From assembly GCA_963675565.2 (NCBI GenBank), contig CAXXYD010000001.1, forward strand, positions 1,116,001 through 1,180,000: a DNA stretch of 64,000 nucleotides, given 5' to 3'. The stretch is from JARRKU01 sp963675565 (lineage in GTDB: Bacteria > Desulfobacterota > Desulfobacteria > Desulfobacterales > Desulfosarcinaceae). The notes under the pieces were generated by a model. It was not told where the DNA came from. It saw only the letters and a program-made list of their open reading frames with translations, and made no database searches. Made by a program: the position numbers and the translations under genes. Shown here piece after piece: positions 44,680 to 54,410 of the stretch (within the stretch, counting starts at the first letter, position 1; each line of letters begins with the position of its first letter).

Positions 44680-46851
44680 TTTTGATATTTACAGATAGAA
44701 TATTTTACATATTATACCAATGAGTTAATTGATAGCCCATACATCAACAGGATTGTAGCTTTTTCCCCGATCTCAAACTGTATAATTGAACAACCAGCAA
44801 AATAGCAAAAGCAGTTACGCCGCTAATGTCTGTTTTAAAGCCTGGATAAATCAAGCACAATCCGCCGGCCGTAATCATAAATCGCAACAGTAACGGAATC
44901 GGTTTAAGGAAATATCCTATCATTCCGGCAGACAACATATAGCAACCGCTAATTGCCGTCACCGTGCTCAGGATTAATAATCCGAATGATCCCCTGAGCA
45001 TCAGGGCAGGTTGATATATGAAAAAAAAGGGTACAATATAACTGACTATGCCCAGCCTCATAGCTGTAAAGCCTGTTTTCCAAAAATCTGCGCCTGCAAT
45101 TCCCGCAGCAGCAATGGCGGCAATGGCAACAGGCGGGGTGATGAATGAAAGAATCCCCCAATAAAAAAAGAAAAGATGCGCTGCCAAAGGATCAATTCCA
45201 GCCGAGATCAATGGTGGGCCAATGAGCAGCGCACAGATGATATAACAAGGCACAGAGCTTAAACCCATCCCTAAAATGAGACTGGCTAATGCTGCCGTGG
45301 CCAACATCAAAAAAATACTCTGACCGGCAAATTGGGCCAGCAACCGGGTAAAGTTTATTCCAATACCGGTCATTTGAACTGCGGCAATAATAATCCCGGC
45401 AGTATATAACGAGCCGGCGATCAGGGTCATTCCCCTGACCCCTTTCTCTATTCCTTTAGATAACTTTGCTATCGTAAAACGTTTTTCCTTTCCACCTAAA
45501 AAGCACAGAATAACGAGAAAAACAGATGCAAATATGCAAGCTCTCTGGACGGAAAAAACTTGCTGCGCGATAAGAACAATTAGCCCAATAATCGGCAGAA
45601 AGAAAAACCATCCATTTTTCAAGGTATGCATCAATTCAGGCACTTCCTCTTTAGGCATTCCCTTGAGGCCTTCTTTAGCCGCTTTGAAATCGATCATAAA
45701 AAATAATGCCAAATAATATAGTATGGCCGGCAAGGTGGCAGCCACACAGACATTCCAATAAGAAATACCCAACATTTGTGCGATCAGAAAGGCAACGGCT
45801 CCCATTACCGGCGGCGCTATCTGTCCGCCATTCGAAGCCACTGCTTCAACGGCTCCTGCAAAATGGGGCTGGAAGCCAACCCTCTTCATCAATGGGATAG
45901 TAAACGTTCCTGTTGTAACCACATTGGCTACTCCGCTGCCGCTTATGCTCCCCATTAAACCGCTTGCAAATATCGAAACTTTTGCGGGGCCACCTCGATA
46001 TTTACCGGCCAGTGACAACCCTAATCCTATAAAAAACTCCCCAGCGCCCGAAACTTCTAAAAATCCTCCGAATAACATAAAAGAGATCAGAATGGTACTT
46101 CCAACATCAGCGACCATCCCGAGCAAAGAACTCGAGCCAAGGGAAAGATACATATTTGCGGTCACAGTCTGTAACGATAAAGTTCGCGCGTAAAAGGGGC
46201 CGGGATAGTAATCCCCAAAAAATACCGCCGAAAAAAACAAGACAGAAACAATTAGCAGGGCAAGGCCGCCCGATCTCCTTCCGGCTTCCATAACAGATGC
46301 GACCAGACAAAGGAACATAATCATTTCTGTCTTGTTTACCAAATCGATATTTTCTGTGACATCCATAATGCGGTCGGGTAAAACGGTTACATATAGGGCA
46401 GGTATGGCTCCAGCTATGAGAAAAATGATATCAAACCATAAAGCTTTCGTCCTGAATATAAGAAATGTCAAAACGATCAACAATGCCAGATTGATCCCTC
46501 TGTGGGTAATTATCGGCACATAAATATTGAGAAAGTCGAACACTCCTCCCAAGGCCAGCATGTCATAAACGCCCAATAATAAAAGAAGTACACGGACCGT
46601 GCTTTCAAGCCAGCGATTATCCGGGGTCATCTAATTCCTCCTCAAAGCCGTTTTTAAAAACCGCCCTTATGAATGCATTTGAAAATGATCTATTTTTTTA
46701 CGCCCAGTTTCGCTAACACGCTCTGTCGTCTTTTTTCAAGTTCATCGGTCCAGACACCCATTTCTTTGTAATACCTGAGTGCTCCGGCATGAACTGGCGT
46801 TAAAAAATATTTTATTTTTTCCGGCGTATATTCTTTATGATGTGCACCATA
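44515..46851. repeat. TRAP duplication, copy A (2,337 bp)
   Basis: Matches 56715-59051 at offset 12,200. I noted four differences (44702, 44717, 45055, 45677); the two inside the permease gene are silent. It spans an IS5 scrap, the whole permease gene and the last 51 codons of the binding-protein gene. Confidence 0.93.
44744..46630 (-). CDS. TRAP transporter fused permease (DctQM type, TAXI class), copy A
   Basis: 628 residues, nearly all hydrophobic, with a short N-terminal four-helix DctQ-like part and a long DctM part. Motifs: GSGVANVVTTGTFTIPLMKR, SNGGQIAPPVMGAVAFLIAQ and ILGMGLSSVPCYIICALL. Fused permeases of this kind work with TAXI binding proteins; the matching one is 59 bp upstream. 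A GAGGAGGAATTAG ribosome site precedes the ATG. Identical in protein sequence to 56944-58830. Transport is presumably of an organic acid or small aromatic into the cytoplasm, driven by sodium or protons. Confidence 0.93.
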   Translation of the reverse strand: MTPDNRWLESTVRVLLLLLGVYDMLALGGVFDFLNIYVPIITHRGINLALLIVLTFLIFRTKALWFDIIFLIAGAIPALYVTVLPDRIMDVTENIDLVNKTEMIMFLCLVASVMEAGRRSGGLALLIVSVLFFSAVFFGDYYPGPFYARTLSLQTVTANMYLSLGSSSLLGMVADVGSTILISFMLFGGFLEVSGAGEFFIGLGLSLAGKYRGGPAKVSIFASGLMGSISGSGVANVVTTGTFTIPLMKRVGFQPHFAGAVEAVASNGGQIAPPVMGAVAFLIAQMLGISYWNVCVAATLPAILYYLALFFMIDFKAAKEGLKGMPKEEVPELMHTLKNGWFFFLPIIGLIVLIAQQVFSVQRACIFASVFLVILCFLGGKEKRFTIAKLSKGIEKGVRGMTLIAGSLYTAGIIIAAVQMTGIGINFTRLLAQFAGQSIFLMLATAALASLILGMGLSSVPCYIICALLIGPPLISAGIDPLAAHLFFFYWGILSFITPPVAIAAIAAAGIAGADFWKTGFTAMRLGIVSYIVPFFFIYQPALMLRGSFGLLILSTVTAISGCYMLSAGMIGYFLKPIPLLLRFMITAGGLCLIYPGFKTDISGVTAFAILLVVQLYSLRSGKKLQSC

Positions 46852-47763
46852 CTCCAACCAATCTTTCCGTGTTGGGTCGTTGAATATCAGCTTGGTCAAT
46901 TCGTAAACGTAGGAGTCAGGAAGATCATCTCGGCAAAATACAGCGGCGGCAATTCCAATCGTTTTTACATTTTCCTTAACCCCACTGTACAGACCAGCAG
47001 GGATCTCACCTGCCACTGTCCCCTCAATTTTATCGACAATGTATTTTACACATTCCGGAGATAGCGAAATCATCCGCATGTCCATATCTCTATCCAATTC
47101 CAGAGCAAAAGGCATGGTGACCGAAGCGTATACCGCATCGGCAACAACTTTAAACCTATTCTCTTTTAATCCTGATTTCACTTCATCAACACCCATATGT
47201 GGGACCACCTTCACATCTTCAGGACCCAATTTATAAAACTCAAGCACCGCATCGGCAAACGCACGAAGTGTCGTTGATCCCGCTGGATGTATGGAAATGG
47301 TATAACCTGTGCCACGAAGATCATCCATGGTTTTTATACCTGATTTTGCTTCGGTTATCAGCCCATACAGCAACAAATGACTTCCCGCCACCGCTCTGAC
47401 CGATTTTACCGGTGGCTTTCCCTTGAATGGACCGGAGCTTTGTATTGCCCACCATACCGTTTGATCAAGAAGAGGGGCAAAGTCCAATTCCTTCCTGTTT
47501 ATCCCCTGTATTCCAGCAGATGAACCCGGTGCTGTGGCTATTGCAGTAGCCTTTACTTTCAGATACTTTTGACTCAACTCACTGATGGCTACCATGGAGT
47601 TGTAATAAGCTGAACCAGGGCTGCCGCCTCCGCAAATGACCCCCTTCGGCCATCCTTTCAAAGGAAATTTTTCTCCGGCATATCCTTGGAAGCATAACAT
47701 CAAAACGGCCATACACATTAAAAACATTGTAAAAACCCATTTGGCTTTCTTTTCTGTTTTCAT
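46690..47763 (-). CDS. TAXI-family TRAP substrate-binding protein, copy A
   Basis: 357 residues from ATG 47763 with AAAGGAGCG upstream; the longer frame begins before the ribosome site. A signal peptide (to GYAGE) leads into the TAXI fold with ICGGGSPGSAYYNSMVAISE, TAPGSSAGIQGI, GTGYTISIHPAGS and a C-terminal AGALRYYKEMGVWTDELEKR. It is a paralogue of 58890-59963: identical over the last 51 residues and nearly so at the N-terminus, but diverged between. It lies downstream of the second transhydroxylase-like operon on the same strand, which suggests that its ligand is that enzyme's substrate. Confidence 0.92.
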   Translation of the reverse strand: MKTEKKAKWVFTMFLMCMAVLMLCFQGYAGEKFPLKGWPKGVICGGGSPGSAYYNSMVAISELSQKYLKVKATAIATAPGSSAGIQGINRKELDFAPLLDQTVWWAIQSSGPFKGKPPVKSVRAVAGSHLLLYGLITEAKSGIKTMDDLRGTGYTISIHPAGSTTLRAFADAVLEFYKLGPEDVKVVPHMGVDEVKSGLKENRFKVVADAVYASVTMPFALELDRDMDMRMISLSPECVKYIVDKIEGTVAGEIPAGLYSGVKENVKTIGIAAAVFCRDDLPDSYVYELTKLIFNDPTRKDWLEYGAHHKEYTPEKIKYFLTPVHAGALRYYKEMGVWTDELEKRRQSVLAKLGVKK

Positions 47764-47925
47764 AAGATCGCTCCTTTTTTGGTTAAGAGTCTTGATCATC
47801 TCTGTCGCATAGTCACCATTAGCGGTGTTAAAGCAAACCTCAAGTTCCCTGCTTTTTGCCTGTGCCGGACGATTATTTCATGCATTTACAACATTGTTTC
47901 ATCTTCCAATAGTTTGATATTAATA

Positions 47926-47967
47926 TCCGGCAAACAACAGAAGGGGTCATATCGTGTGTTTGCCGGA
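47926..47967. repeat. Hairpin downstream of the second beta-subunit gene
   Basis: TCCGGCAAACA (47926-47936) and TGTTTGCCGGA (47957-47967) are perfect 11-base arms with a 20-base loop, nine bases after the beta-subunit stop. There is no T run on the minus strand. It may protect the upstream transcript or act as an attenuator before the TRAP genes. Confidence 0.6.
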
Positions 47968-47975
47968 ATGAATTC

Positions 47976-48782
47976 TTATAATGGGATGTCTCCCAAATTA
48001 ACGCTTTTTCCTATAGTGCTAAGATCATTAAATGTCTTGGTCGAAAAGCCCTTCGCTTCGATTTCCAAGTTGTATATTCCTTCCTTTAACTCTTCGAACC
48101 AGAAATCACCAAAATCATCTGTTTCCACCATCAATTTTGTTCCATTTGCGCTCAGGGTGCATTTGGCACCCATAATAATCTCCTCTTTCTTTGGGTCGTA
48201 AACCGTACCGCCGACAAATTGTTTTGGCATGTTAAGATAGTGCACTCTAGGACCAGTCTTCAGTTCCGGGTTCAAAGTTACCCCCTTTGCAATCATATCC
48301 TTCAGATCCGACTCTTCGCCGAACTTCAGAGCTTCCGTGGGGCACGCATCCACGCAGCGGGGTTCTTTCCAACCATCGTCCAGCAAGTGAGCACATCCAG
48401 TGCATTTCTGCGCGATGTTAGTATCTTCATTGAAATAGATAGCATCATATGGACAAGCCTCCACACATGCCCTGCACCCGTCGCATTTATCCGGATCTAT
48501 GATGACCAAACCATCTTCGCGCTTGTAGATGGCATCTTTAATATGGCAGGAGGGAATACACGGAGGATTGTCGCAATGCATGCACATCACGGCGACATAA
48601 TGCATTTTAACCTTGGGAACAGTTCCGCGAATATTCTCTTTGAGTTTCAACCAGAAATGTCCAGTTTCTGGCTGTGGTTTGGCATAGGGAGTCCAGTCGT
48701 TGGCTACATGCTCGTCCTTGCAGGCGATCTGGCAGTTATAGCAGCCGTTACATATGGAAATATCAATTGCAAAAGTTTTCAT
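47976..48782 (-). CDS. Transhydroxylase-family beta subunit, second system
   Basis: 268 residues, closely related to 26127-26948. It has cysteine groups CNGCYNCQIACKDEH, CMHCDNPPCIPSCH, CDGCRACVEACPYD and CTGCAHLLDD/CVDACP, then the beta-rich C-terminal domain (FVGGTVYDPKKEEIIMGAKC, DDFGDFWFEELKEG, LSTIGKSVNLGDI). It starts six bases after the alpha-gene stop. It should transfer electrons for, or structurally support, the alpha subunit; in Pelobacter transhydroxylase the role of these clusters is not settled. It remains intact although the alpha gene is frameshifted. Confidence 0.88.
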   Translation of the reverse strand: MKTFAIDISICNGCYNCQIACKDEHVANDWTPYAKPQPETGHFWLKLKENIRGTVPKVKMHYVAVMCMHCDNPPCIPSCHIKDAIYKREDGLVIIDPDKCDGCRACVEACPYDAIYFNEDTNIAQKCTGCAHLLDDGWKEPRCVDACPTEALKFGEESDLKDMIAKGVTLNPELKTGPRVHYLNMPKQFVGGTVYDPKKEEIIMGAKCTLSANGTKLMVETDDFGDFWFEELKEGIYNLEIEAKGFSTKTFNDLSTIGKSVNLGDIPL

Positions 48783-48787
48783 AATAA

Positions 48788-51414
48788 TTAATTACCTCCT
48801 TTTTCGACCCAGGCATCAAAGCATAATCCTGAATCAGGATTATATTCTCTTTCAAACGCCTCAGGGTATTGATCTCTCCAGCTTTTCATTTGAGCCATAG
48901 TGACTTTCTCAACCTCGACCAAATAACCCGTTGTAGCTTGACCGGTACAATTCTTTGAAGTTATCATTTCGGGCGAAATGAGGTTAATGGCACCCCCTCT
49001 ATCAAGCTTACCGGGTATGATCCAGTCTGTCCTGGCACCGTGATCCACGTAGGCCACTTGAGCCATCAGGCGCTCCCAAACTCTTGCACCGCATAAAACA
49101 GATCCACGCTCGTTGAACACCCTTACGATATCACCATCCTTTATACCTCTTTCAGCCGCCGTTTTTGGATTCAGCCAGCATGGTTCGTACATATACCCAT
49201 CCTCTCCCTTGACCTTGCATGTCGGAATTTCTCTTGTCCAGGGTATATCATCACACTGAGCGTGAATTCTCCATCTGCCGTGATTAGTCATAATGAGCAG
49301 GGGATATTTTTTTGCTCTTTCACTTGAAAAGCTTTCGTCATGCGATTCGCTTTTTTCGATCCATTGCGGTACCGGTGTTCTCTCATAGTCGTCAGGAAAA
49401 TTCTTCGCCAGACGTTCTGAATAGAATTCTATTTTGCCACTCGGAGTTGATAGCGGATTTTTATCAGGATCATTATAGAAGGCAATCATACCAGCTGGAT
49501 CTTCTTCCCAGTCTTTTCTGGTAGGAACGACATAATAGCCTTTCTCCTTTAGCTGTTCCCAACTGACCATATCATCTACATCCGATGTCTCATAGCCGTG
49601 TTTTATCCATTCATCGACCGTCTTTCCGCCGGTATATTGCTCGTAAAGGCCGAGTTTTTTAGCGATTTCACCTACTGCTTCATAATCGCTCTTGGACTCA
49701 CCTATTGGGTCAACACCTTTTTCTTCCAGATGGATCATGGCATACTGCATACTGCCCACGTCCGCGCCTATATCCTCTTCTTCCAATTTTGTATTGACCG
49801 TATAATAATATCTGCAAATACGCAGTCATTTTCAAGCCAGGGATGCTGAGCCACGATACATTCTATCTTCGGACTGCGATATGCGTCCACCAGCTTGTTC
49901 GAATGATTCCAGCAAGTAAATAAACAGGGACCATCGGTCCATATCATATGGACTTCGCCTCCTCCTTCCTCTCTCGGCATTGGGTAAGTATGTTTAACGA
50001 ACTGACCCTCGGTCATTTTACCTGCCACACCTTGACCGGCCGAGTACCAGCTAATCGGATTCTCATATGACGCTTCCAGAAGTGCCTTGTGAATGTGCGT
50101 CTGAGGAATATGTTGAATGGGGTCTTTCTTATCTGCACGATGAGCCGCCATAACGCATGGGTCTACCATGGACGTGACGGTAGAATGCCCTACGTCCTGA
50201 ATCGGTGGGACAGTCGTTACCTGGTGGACTCCCGGTTTCCCCAACCCCTGCATAGCCAAATTGGCAACCTCGAGCCTGGCCGGTTCATGTGAGAAGGGGC
50301 CTCTGATTTTTCCGCCGCCGCAAAAATGAATTGTTGATGTTCTCGTCAATGCCCATTTTTTAGCCAGCGCCTTGATAGTCCATACCGGCACACCACATTT
50401 TGAAGATGCCCACTGAGGAGTTTTGGGAAGCCCGTCTTCTTTGCCAATGACATAATCTCGGAATTTTTCAAAGCCGACCGTATGAGTAGTAATATATTCC
50501 TTATCGTAAGTCCCGTCGGTTATCCAAATATATGAAATCGCCAAGTGTAAAGCAGCGTCGGTGTTGGGGAGTATCGGGATCCATTTATCGGCATGAACGG
50601 CCGCTCCGTAGTTCAGGTCAGGGCAGATATATATGCACTTTATTCCCAATTCCGTAAACCAATAGGATAATCTGCTGGCAGCCTGACCGGACCTGTACCA
50701 CACCGTCGTTTCCGGGTCGCAACCCCAATAAAGAAGCATATCGGTATTTTTTGATACGTCCAGGAAAATGTTACCCTGGGGCACCATTAATCCAAAGGGA
50801 TCCATTCCCCACATGTGTTTTGCACCCCAATACCATCCTTCCCAGCTGTCCGGATTTCTCATTTGCTTTGTAAAACCGCCCATAATGTTAAGAAGGCGGT
50901 TCGGACAATAATGTGATGCATGTACGACTTTCGTCTCTCCGTGGTCCTGGCTCTGCATAAGCACCCCTGCCGGACCGTATTTTTCCTGGACTCTCTTTAA
51001 TTCACTTATAATCAGGTCGGTGGCCTCATCCCATGATATTCTCTCATATTTGCTTTTACCTCTATTTTCCGGATTTCTTTTTCCATTGGGATCCCAGTCG
51101 ACTCTTTTCAGGGGATACTTGATTCTGTTGGGAGAATAGACGCGTTTTTTGTAGGCTATTGTGAGAGGCGGCAATAACGTTTTCATTTTGGGTTTGAAAA
51201 CTTTGCCCCGCGCTTTCATTTCCCAAAGGCCGAATTCATCTGTTTCATACTTCCAGTCATAGTGTAACGGTCTGATTCTGACTATCTTTCCGTTTTTCAC
51301 ATCGACTGCTGCTATGTTGAACCCGCTGTAAGTCCCTAACCAGCTGATTCCTTTCAGAACGGTTTTGTCCGCCGTAGTACTTTTCTCTTTCATAATATCT
51401 GTTTTATTTTGCAT
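48788..51414 (-). pseudogene. Transhydroxylase-family alpha subunit, second system, split by a one-base frameshift
   Basis: The 5' part runs from ATG 51414 (GAGGAG eight bases upstream) to a stop near 49768, and the 3' part continues in another frame to 48788; together they give about 875 residues. At 49800 the minus strand reads ATTATACGGTCAAT where an extra C would give IIPVNTKLEEEDIG, continuous with family sequence, so one base is missing. The first part carries H158 (QDHGE), D189-S190 (RNPDSWEGWYWGAKHMWG) and no cysteine cluster, as in the 26945-29554 protein. Everything else is intact, so a very recent mutation or a sequencing/assembly error are both possible. If the base is restored, it is a full second transhydroxylase-like enzyme downstream of the duplicated FAD module. 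Confidence 0.85.
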
Positions 51415-51452
51415 AAATTCCACTCCTCTAAGTTATTATTTTTGAGAAAACT

Positions 51453-53036
51453 TCAAAACGTTTCTGTTTCCTTGAGTCTTTTCATATCCACGATGCGGGT
51501 GGGGTTGGCGATATTGTCCGGATCAAAGGCCTGCTTGATTTTCCCCAGCACAATATGGCAGTCGGCAAAAGCGGAACCGATATCATTGAGCGGTCCCAGA
51601 TAGAATTTTCCCGAAGCCACCTGGGCATCCCTGCTGTGTTGAATCAGTTCTTTTTTGATTTTAGGGCCGATTTCCGTTTCGAAATACTCCGATTTATCCC
51701 GCAGATAGTCGACTTCCGGATAGCAAAAGCGTCCGAATTCAGCTGGCCAGAACTTGTCGGGCCTGTGCAGATCCCCCAGAGGCGGAATCCATTTTTCCAG
51801 CAGTTCCCATTGCGTTGGAATGCTTCGCACCGCATTGTCCAGCGAATCAAAATCGCCGCCGCCAAAGACCACGCCGCCTGAACGGGTAAAGCGCGAACGG
51901 TAGGTGTCCCTGATCGTGTTGGGTGTCAGCAGATGATCCATCTTTTCATACAACTCACCGGTGAGCAGTTCGCCGCCGTTATCCGCGATGATGTCTTTGA
52001 AAACGCGCTCTTCATATTCGGCCTGCTTGACCGAGGCGTAGCCCCAGGCCCCACCGACCACCAGGTGCTTGAGATTTGAGTACCAGTAATCATACTCGGC
52101 AAAATACTTCTCCCGGCTGCTGGCCTGCCACTGATGGATATCGTACACACCGTAGCTCATCACCCAGCCACCGACTTCGGCTTTGCCCAGCTCTCGTATG
52201 GCCTGGGCTTTTGCCTCCAGAGACGGGAAATTGGCAAACACGGGCCTGAAGCGGTCTTTGGGCAGATAGGCCTTTTTCTGCGGCTGCACGCCTTCGGTAG
52301 GCAGAACCCGCGGAGACGGAAAGGGAAATAGCTTGACCGCCACTTTGGTTACAATGCCCAGAATACCGAAATGGGGCACCAGCCCTCTTAACAATCCGCG
52401 AATGTCGGGCCCTGGCCCTTCGCTCCAGAACCAGCCGCCGTTAGGTGATGCCAAAGAACCCGATTTGACGACCTCTCCACTGGGCAGAACCCACTCCATG
52501 CCAAGAATGTTGCGCGCCGAGCTTCCCGTTCTCCAGCACGTCCAGCCCACTTCACCGGCAATATTGTGCGCCAGCACTGAGCTTTGTGAACCACTGCCCG
52601 GAATTTCACTGTGCAAGCCGTATTTCATCCCTTCGGCCATGACCTGGCCGATGGTCACGTACGGCTGCACTATTGCGTACATGTTCTTGGGGTCAATTTC
52701 CAGCTTGTTCATACGCTTAGGATCGATAAAGCACCAGTGCTCATAGCCCTGAACCGCGTTGCAGGTGTACATCCGCATGCCTGTGCTTGTCACGGAATAC
52801 GGAAACTTGTACCTGCGCGCCAACCTTAAAATCTTTTGAACATCTTCCGTGCTGCCGGGCAAAACAATGAACTCCGCCCTGCCCTTTGACAGGCTTGCCA
52901 TGGTTAAGGCACAACGGCTATAGGCCTCAAGTACCGCGGGCTCATCGGAGACATATTGCTCACCCAAAATATTGACCAGCTCATCATAAATCAGTTTATG
53001 TCTATCATCATCTAATGGCATGTATATTTCCTCCAT
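51453..53036 (-). CDS. FAD-binding oxidoreductase, PCMH/GlcD type (4-cresol dehydrogenase-like), copy 2
   Basis: 527 residues, identical to 36185-37768 (PCMH FAD domain about 50-240, C-terminal oxidase domain). Here its stop lies 38 bp before the transhydroxylase alpha start instead of preceding etfA, so it may be co-expressed with the molybdoenzyme and a TAXI TRAP transporter. Electrons would still have to use the single etf set near 35 kb. Confidence 0.88.
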   Translation of the reverse strand: MEEIYMPLDDDRHKLIYDELVNILGEQYVSDEPAVLEAYSRCALTMASLSKGRAEFIVLPGSTEDVQKILRLARRYKFPYSVTSTGMRMYTCNAVQGYEHWCFIDPKRMNKLEIDPKNMYAIVQPYVTIGQVMAEGMKYGLHSEIPGSGSQSSVLAHNIAGEVGWTCWRTGSSARNILGMEWVLPSGEVVKSGSLASPNGGWFWSEGPGPDIRGLLRGLVPHFGILGIVTKVAVKLFPFPSPRVLPTEGVQPQKKAYLPKDRFRPVFANFPSLEAKAQAIRELGKAEVGGWVMSYGVYDIHQWQASSREKYFAEYDYWYSNLKHLVVGGAWGYASVKQAEYEERVFKDIIADNGGELLTGELYEKMDHLLTPNTIRDTYRSRFTRSGGVVFGGGDFDSLDNAVRSIPTQWELLEKWIPPLGDLHRPDKFWPAEFGRFCYPEVDYLRDKSEYFETEIGPKIKKELIQHSRDAQVASGKFYLGPLNDIGSAFADCHIVLGKIKQAFDPDNIANPTRIVDMKRLKETETF

Positions 53037-53069
53037 TGTTTAGTCATCAATTTTTGATCATCCCGGTAA

Positions 53070-54341
53070 TCAAAGCGCTTTTTTAACAAGATCCACAATA
53101 TCGTAGATTTCCATCTCACGACCGTTGCCGGTCTGCGCGTCCAGAAAGTTGCGCTCGCACCAGGAACAGGCTGTAACCATGGCTTTGGCGCCTGTGGCCG
53201 ATGCCTCCAAAAGTCTTTCCCGGGCCGTCCATTCGGAAAAATCCGGAAACGCTTCCTTCACTCCGCCACCGGCGCCGCAGCACCATGCATATTCCTTGAT
53301 ACGGTACATTTCCTTCAGTTCAACGCCCGGGATTGCCCGAAGTACATTGCGGGGAGTTTCATACATACCCATGATCGCCTCGCCGGGCTGGTAAATGTTC
53401 ATCCGCCGTCCCAAATGACAAGGATCATGATAGGTTACCCGCATGGGAACCCGGTTGGTCAGCTTCAATTTGTCTTCCTCGATTAGTTTTTCAATGTACT
53501 CAAGGATATGAAAAACTTGAACATTTGATCCCACATCCGGGTAAAGGCGCTTAAACGCCCAGTATCCGTCCGCACATGCGGTAACCACAGTCTTTACGCC
53601 GGCGTTTTTCCATAAATCGATGTTGTTCTGGGCAAATTTGGTGAATTCGCCCCTGAAACCCATGTCATAGGCCCGGCAGCCGCAACAGGACTCATCTTTT
53701 CCCAGAATGCCTACATCCACCTTGGCGGCTTTAAGCACTTCAATCGAATTTTTAAGCAGCGGCCACATGCGCTCGTCAAAGCTTGACGAACAGCCCGCGT
53801 GGAACAACACTTCGGCTGATTCTTGCGTCACCCGTTTGACATCCAGCCCGTCGGCCCACTTGCCCCGATCGGCCTTTGGGGCCATCATCATGTTGTCTTC
53901 CTTGCGCAGGGCTTCGATGACCATCATATGCTCGAGCGGCATCTGGCCGTCTTCCACCAGCTTGGCCCGCATATCCAGAAAAAGCCGCACCGGCTCCATG
54001 TCGTTGACCCGTTTGCATGACGCGTCACACCCGCCGCAGGTATCGCATTTGTAGTAAACATCCGAAATGCCGGGAGCAGAATCATAGTCCAGCCGGCCCT
54101 CAAGAATGGCCTTTGTCAGGTCCATTTTGCCCTGGCTTGAATAGGCATCAAACTTGTAGTAGGTGTTGCACGGACAAACTCTCGAAAACCGTTGCTGCTT
54201 GGCTTCAAACCAATCGATCCACTTGCACTGTGAACAGCGCATGCAGCCGTTAGCCACCTTTAGTTTGTCGTAGTAATATTTATGATACCAATCATCCAAC
54301 GGAAAAACTTTGGCCTCTTTATTTGCTTTTGCGGTTCCCAT
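53070..54341 (-). CDS. HdrD/GlcF-like (Fe-S)-binding protein, copy 2
   Basis: 423 residues, identical to 37802-39073, including both ferredoxin-like groups (CMRCSQC, CDTCGGC) and both CCG domains (ESCCGCRAYD; WCCGAGGG). It lies between the two FAD genes in the same order as copy 1. No divergence means that the duplication is recent or kept uniform by recombination. Confidence 0.9.
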   Translation of the reverse strand: MGTAKANKEAKVFPLDDWYHKYYYDKLKVANGCMRCSQCKWIDWFEAKQQRFSRVCPCNTYYKFDAYSSQGKMDLTKAILEGRLDYDSAPGISDVYYKCDTCGGCDASCKRVNDMEPVRLFLDMRAKLVEDGQMPLEHMMVIEALRKEDNMMMAPKADRGKWADGLDVKRVTQESAEVLFHAGCSSSFDERMWPLLKNSIEVLKAAKVDVGILGKDESCCGCRAYDMGFRGEFTKFAQNNIDLWKNAGVKTVVTACADGYWAFKRLYPDVGSNVQVFHILEYIEKLIEEDKLKLTNRVPMRVTYHDPCHLGRRMNIYQPGEAIMGMYETPRNVLRAIPGVELKEMYRIKEYAWCCGAGGGVKEAFPDFSEWTARERLLEASATGAKAMVTACSWCERNFLDAQTGNGREMEIYDIVDLVKKAL

Positions 54342-54410
54342 TTATTTTTCGATGCCTCCTTATTAATTAAGAAATATTCAGACCCATCCCGCCTTGTGCC
54401 GGCCCGAAGG

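Noticed and set aside
49768..49800. Programmed ribosomal frameshift in the second alpha gene
   Set aside because: No slippery heptamer or downstream stem-loop at the junction; a simple one-base loss explains it, and the paralogue at 26945-29554 needs no shift.
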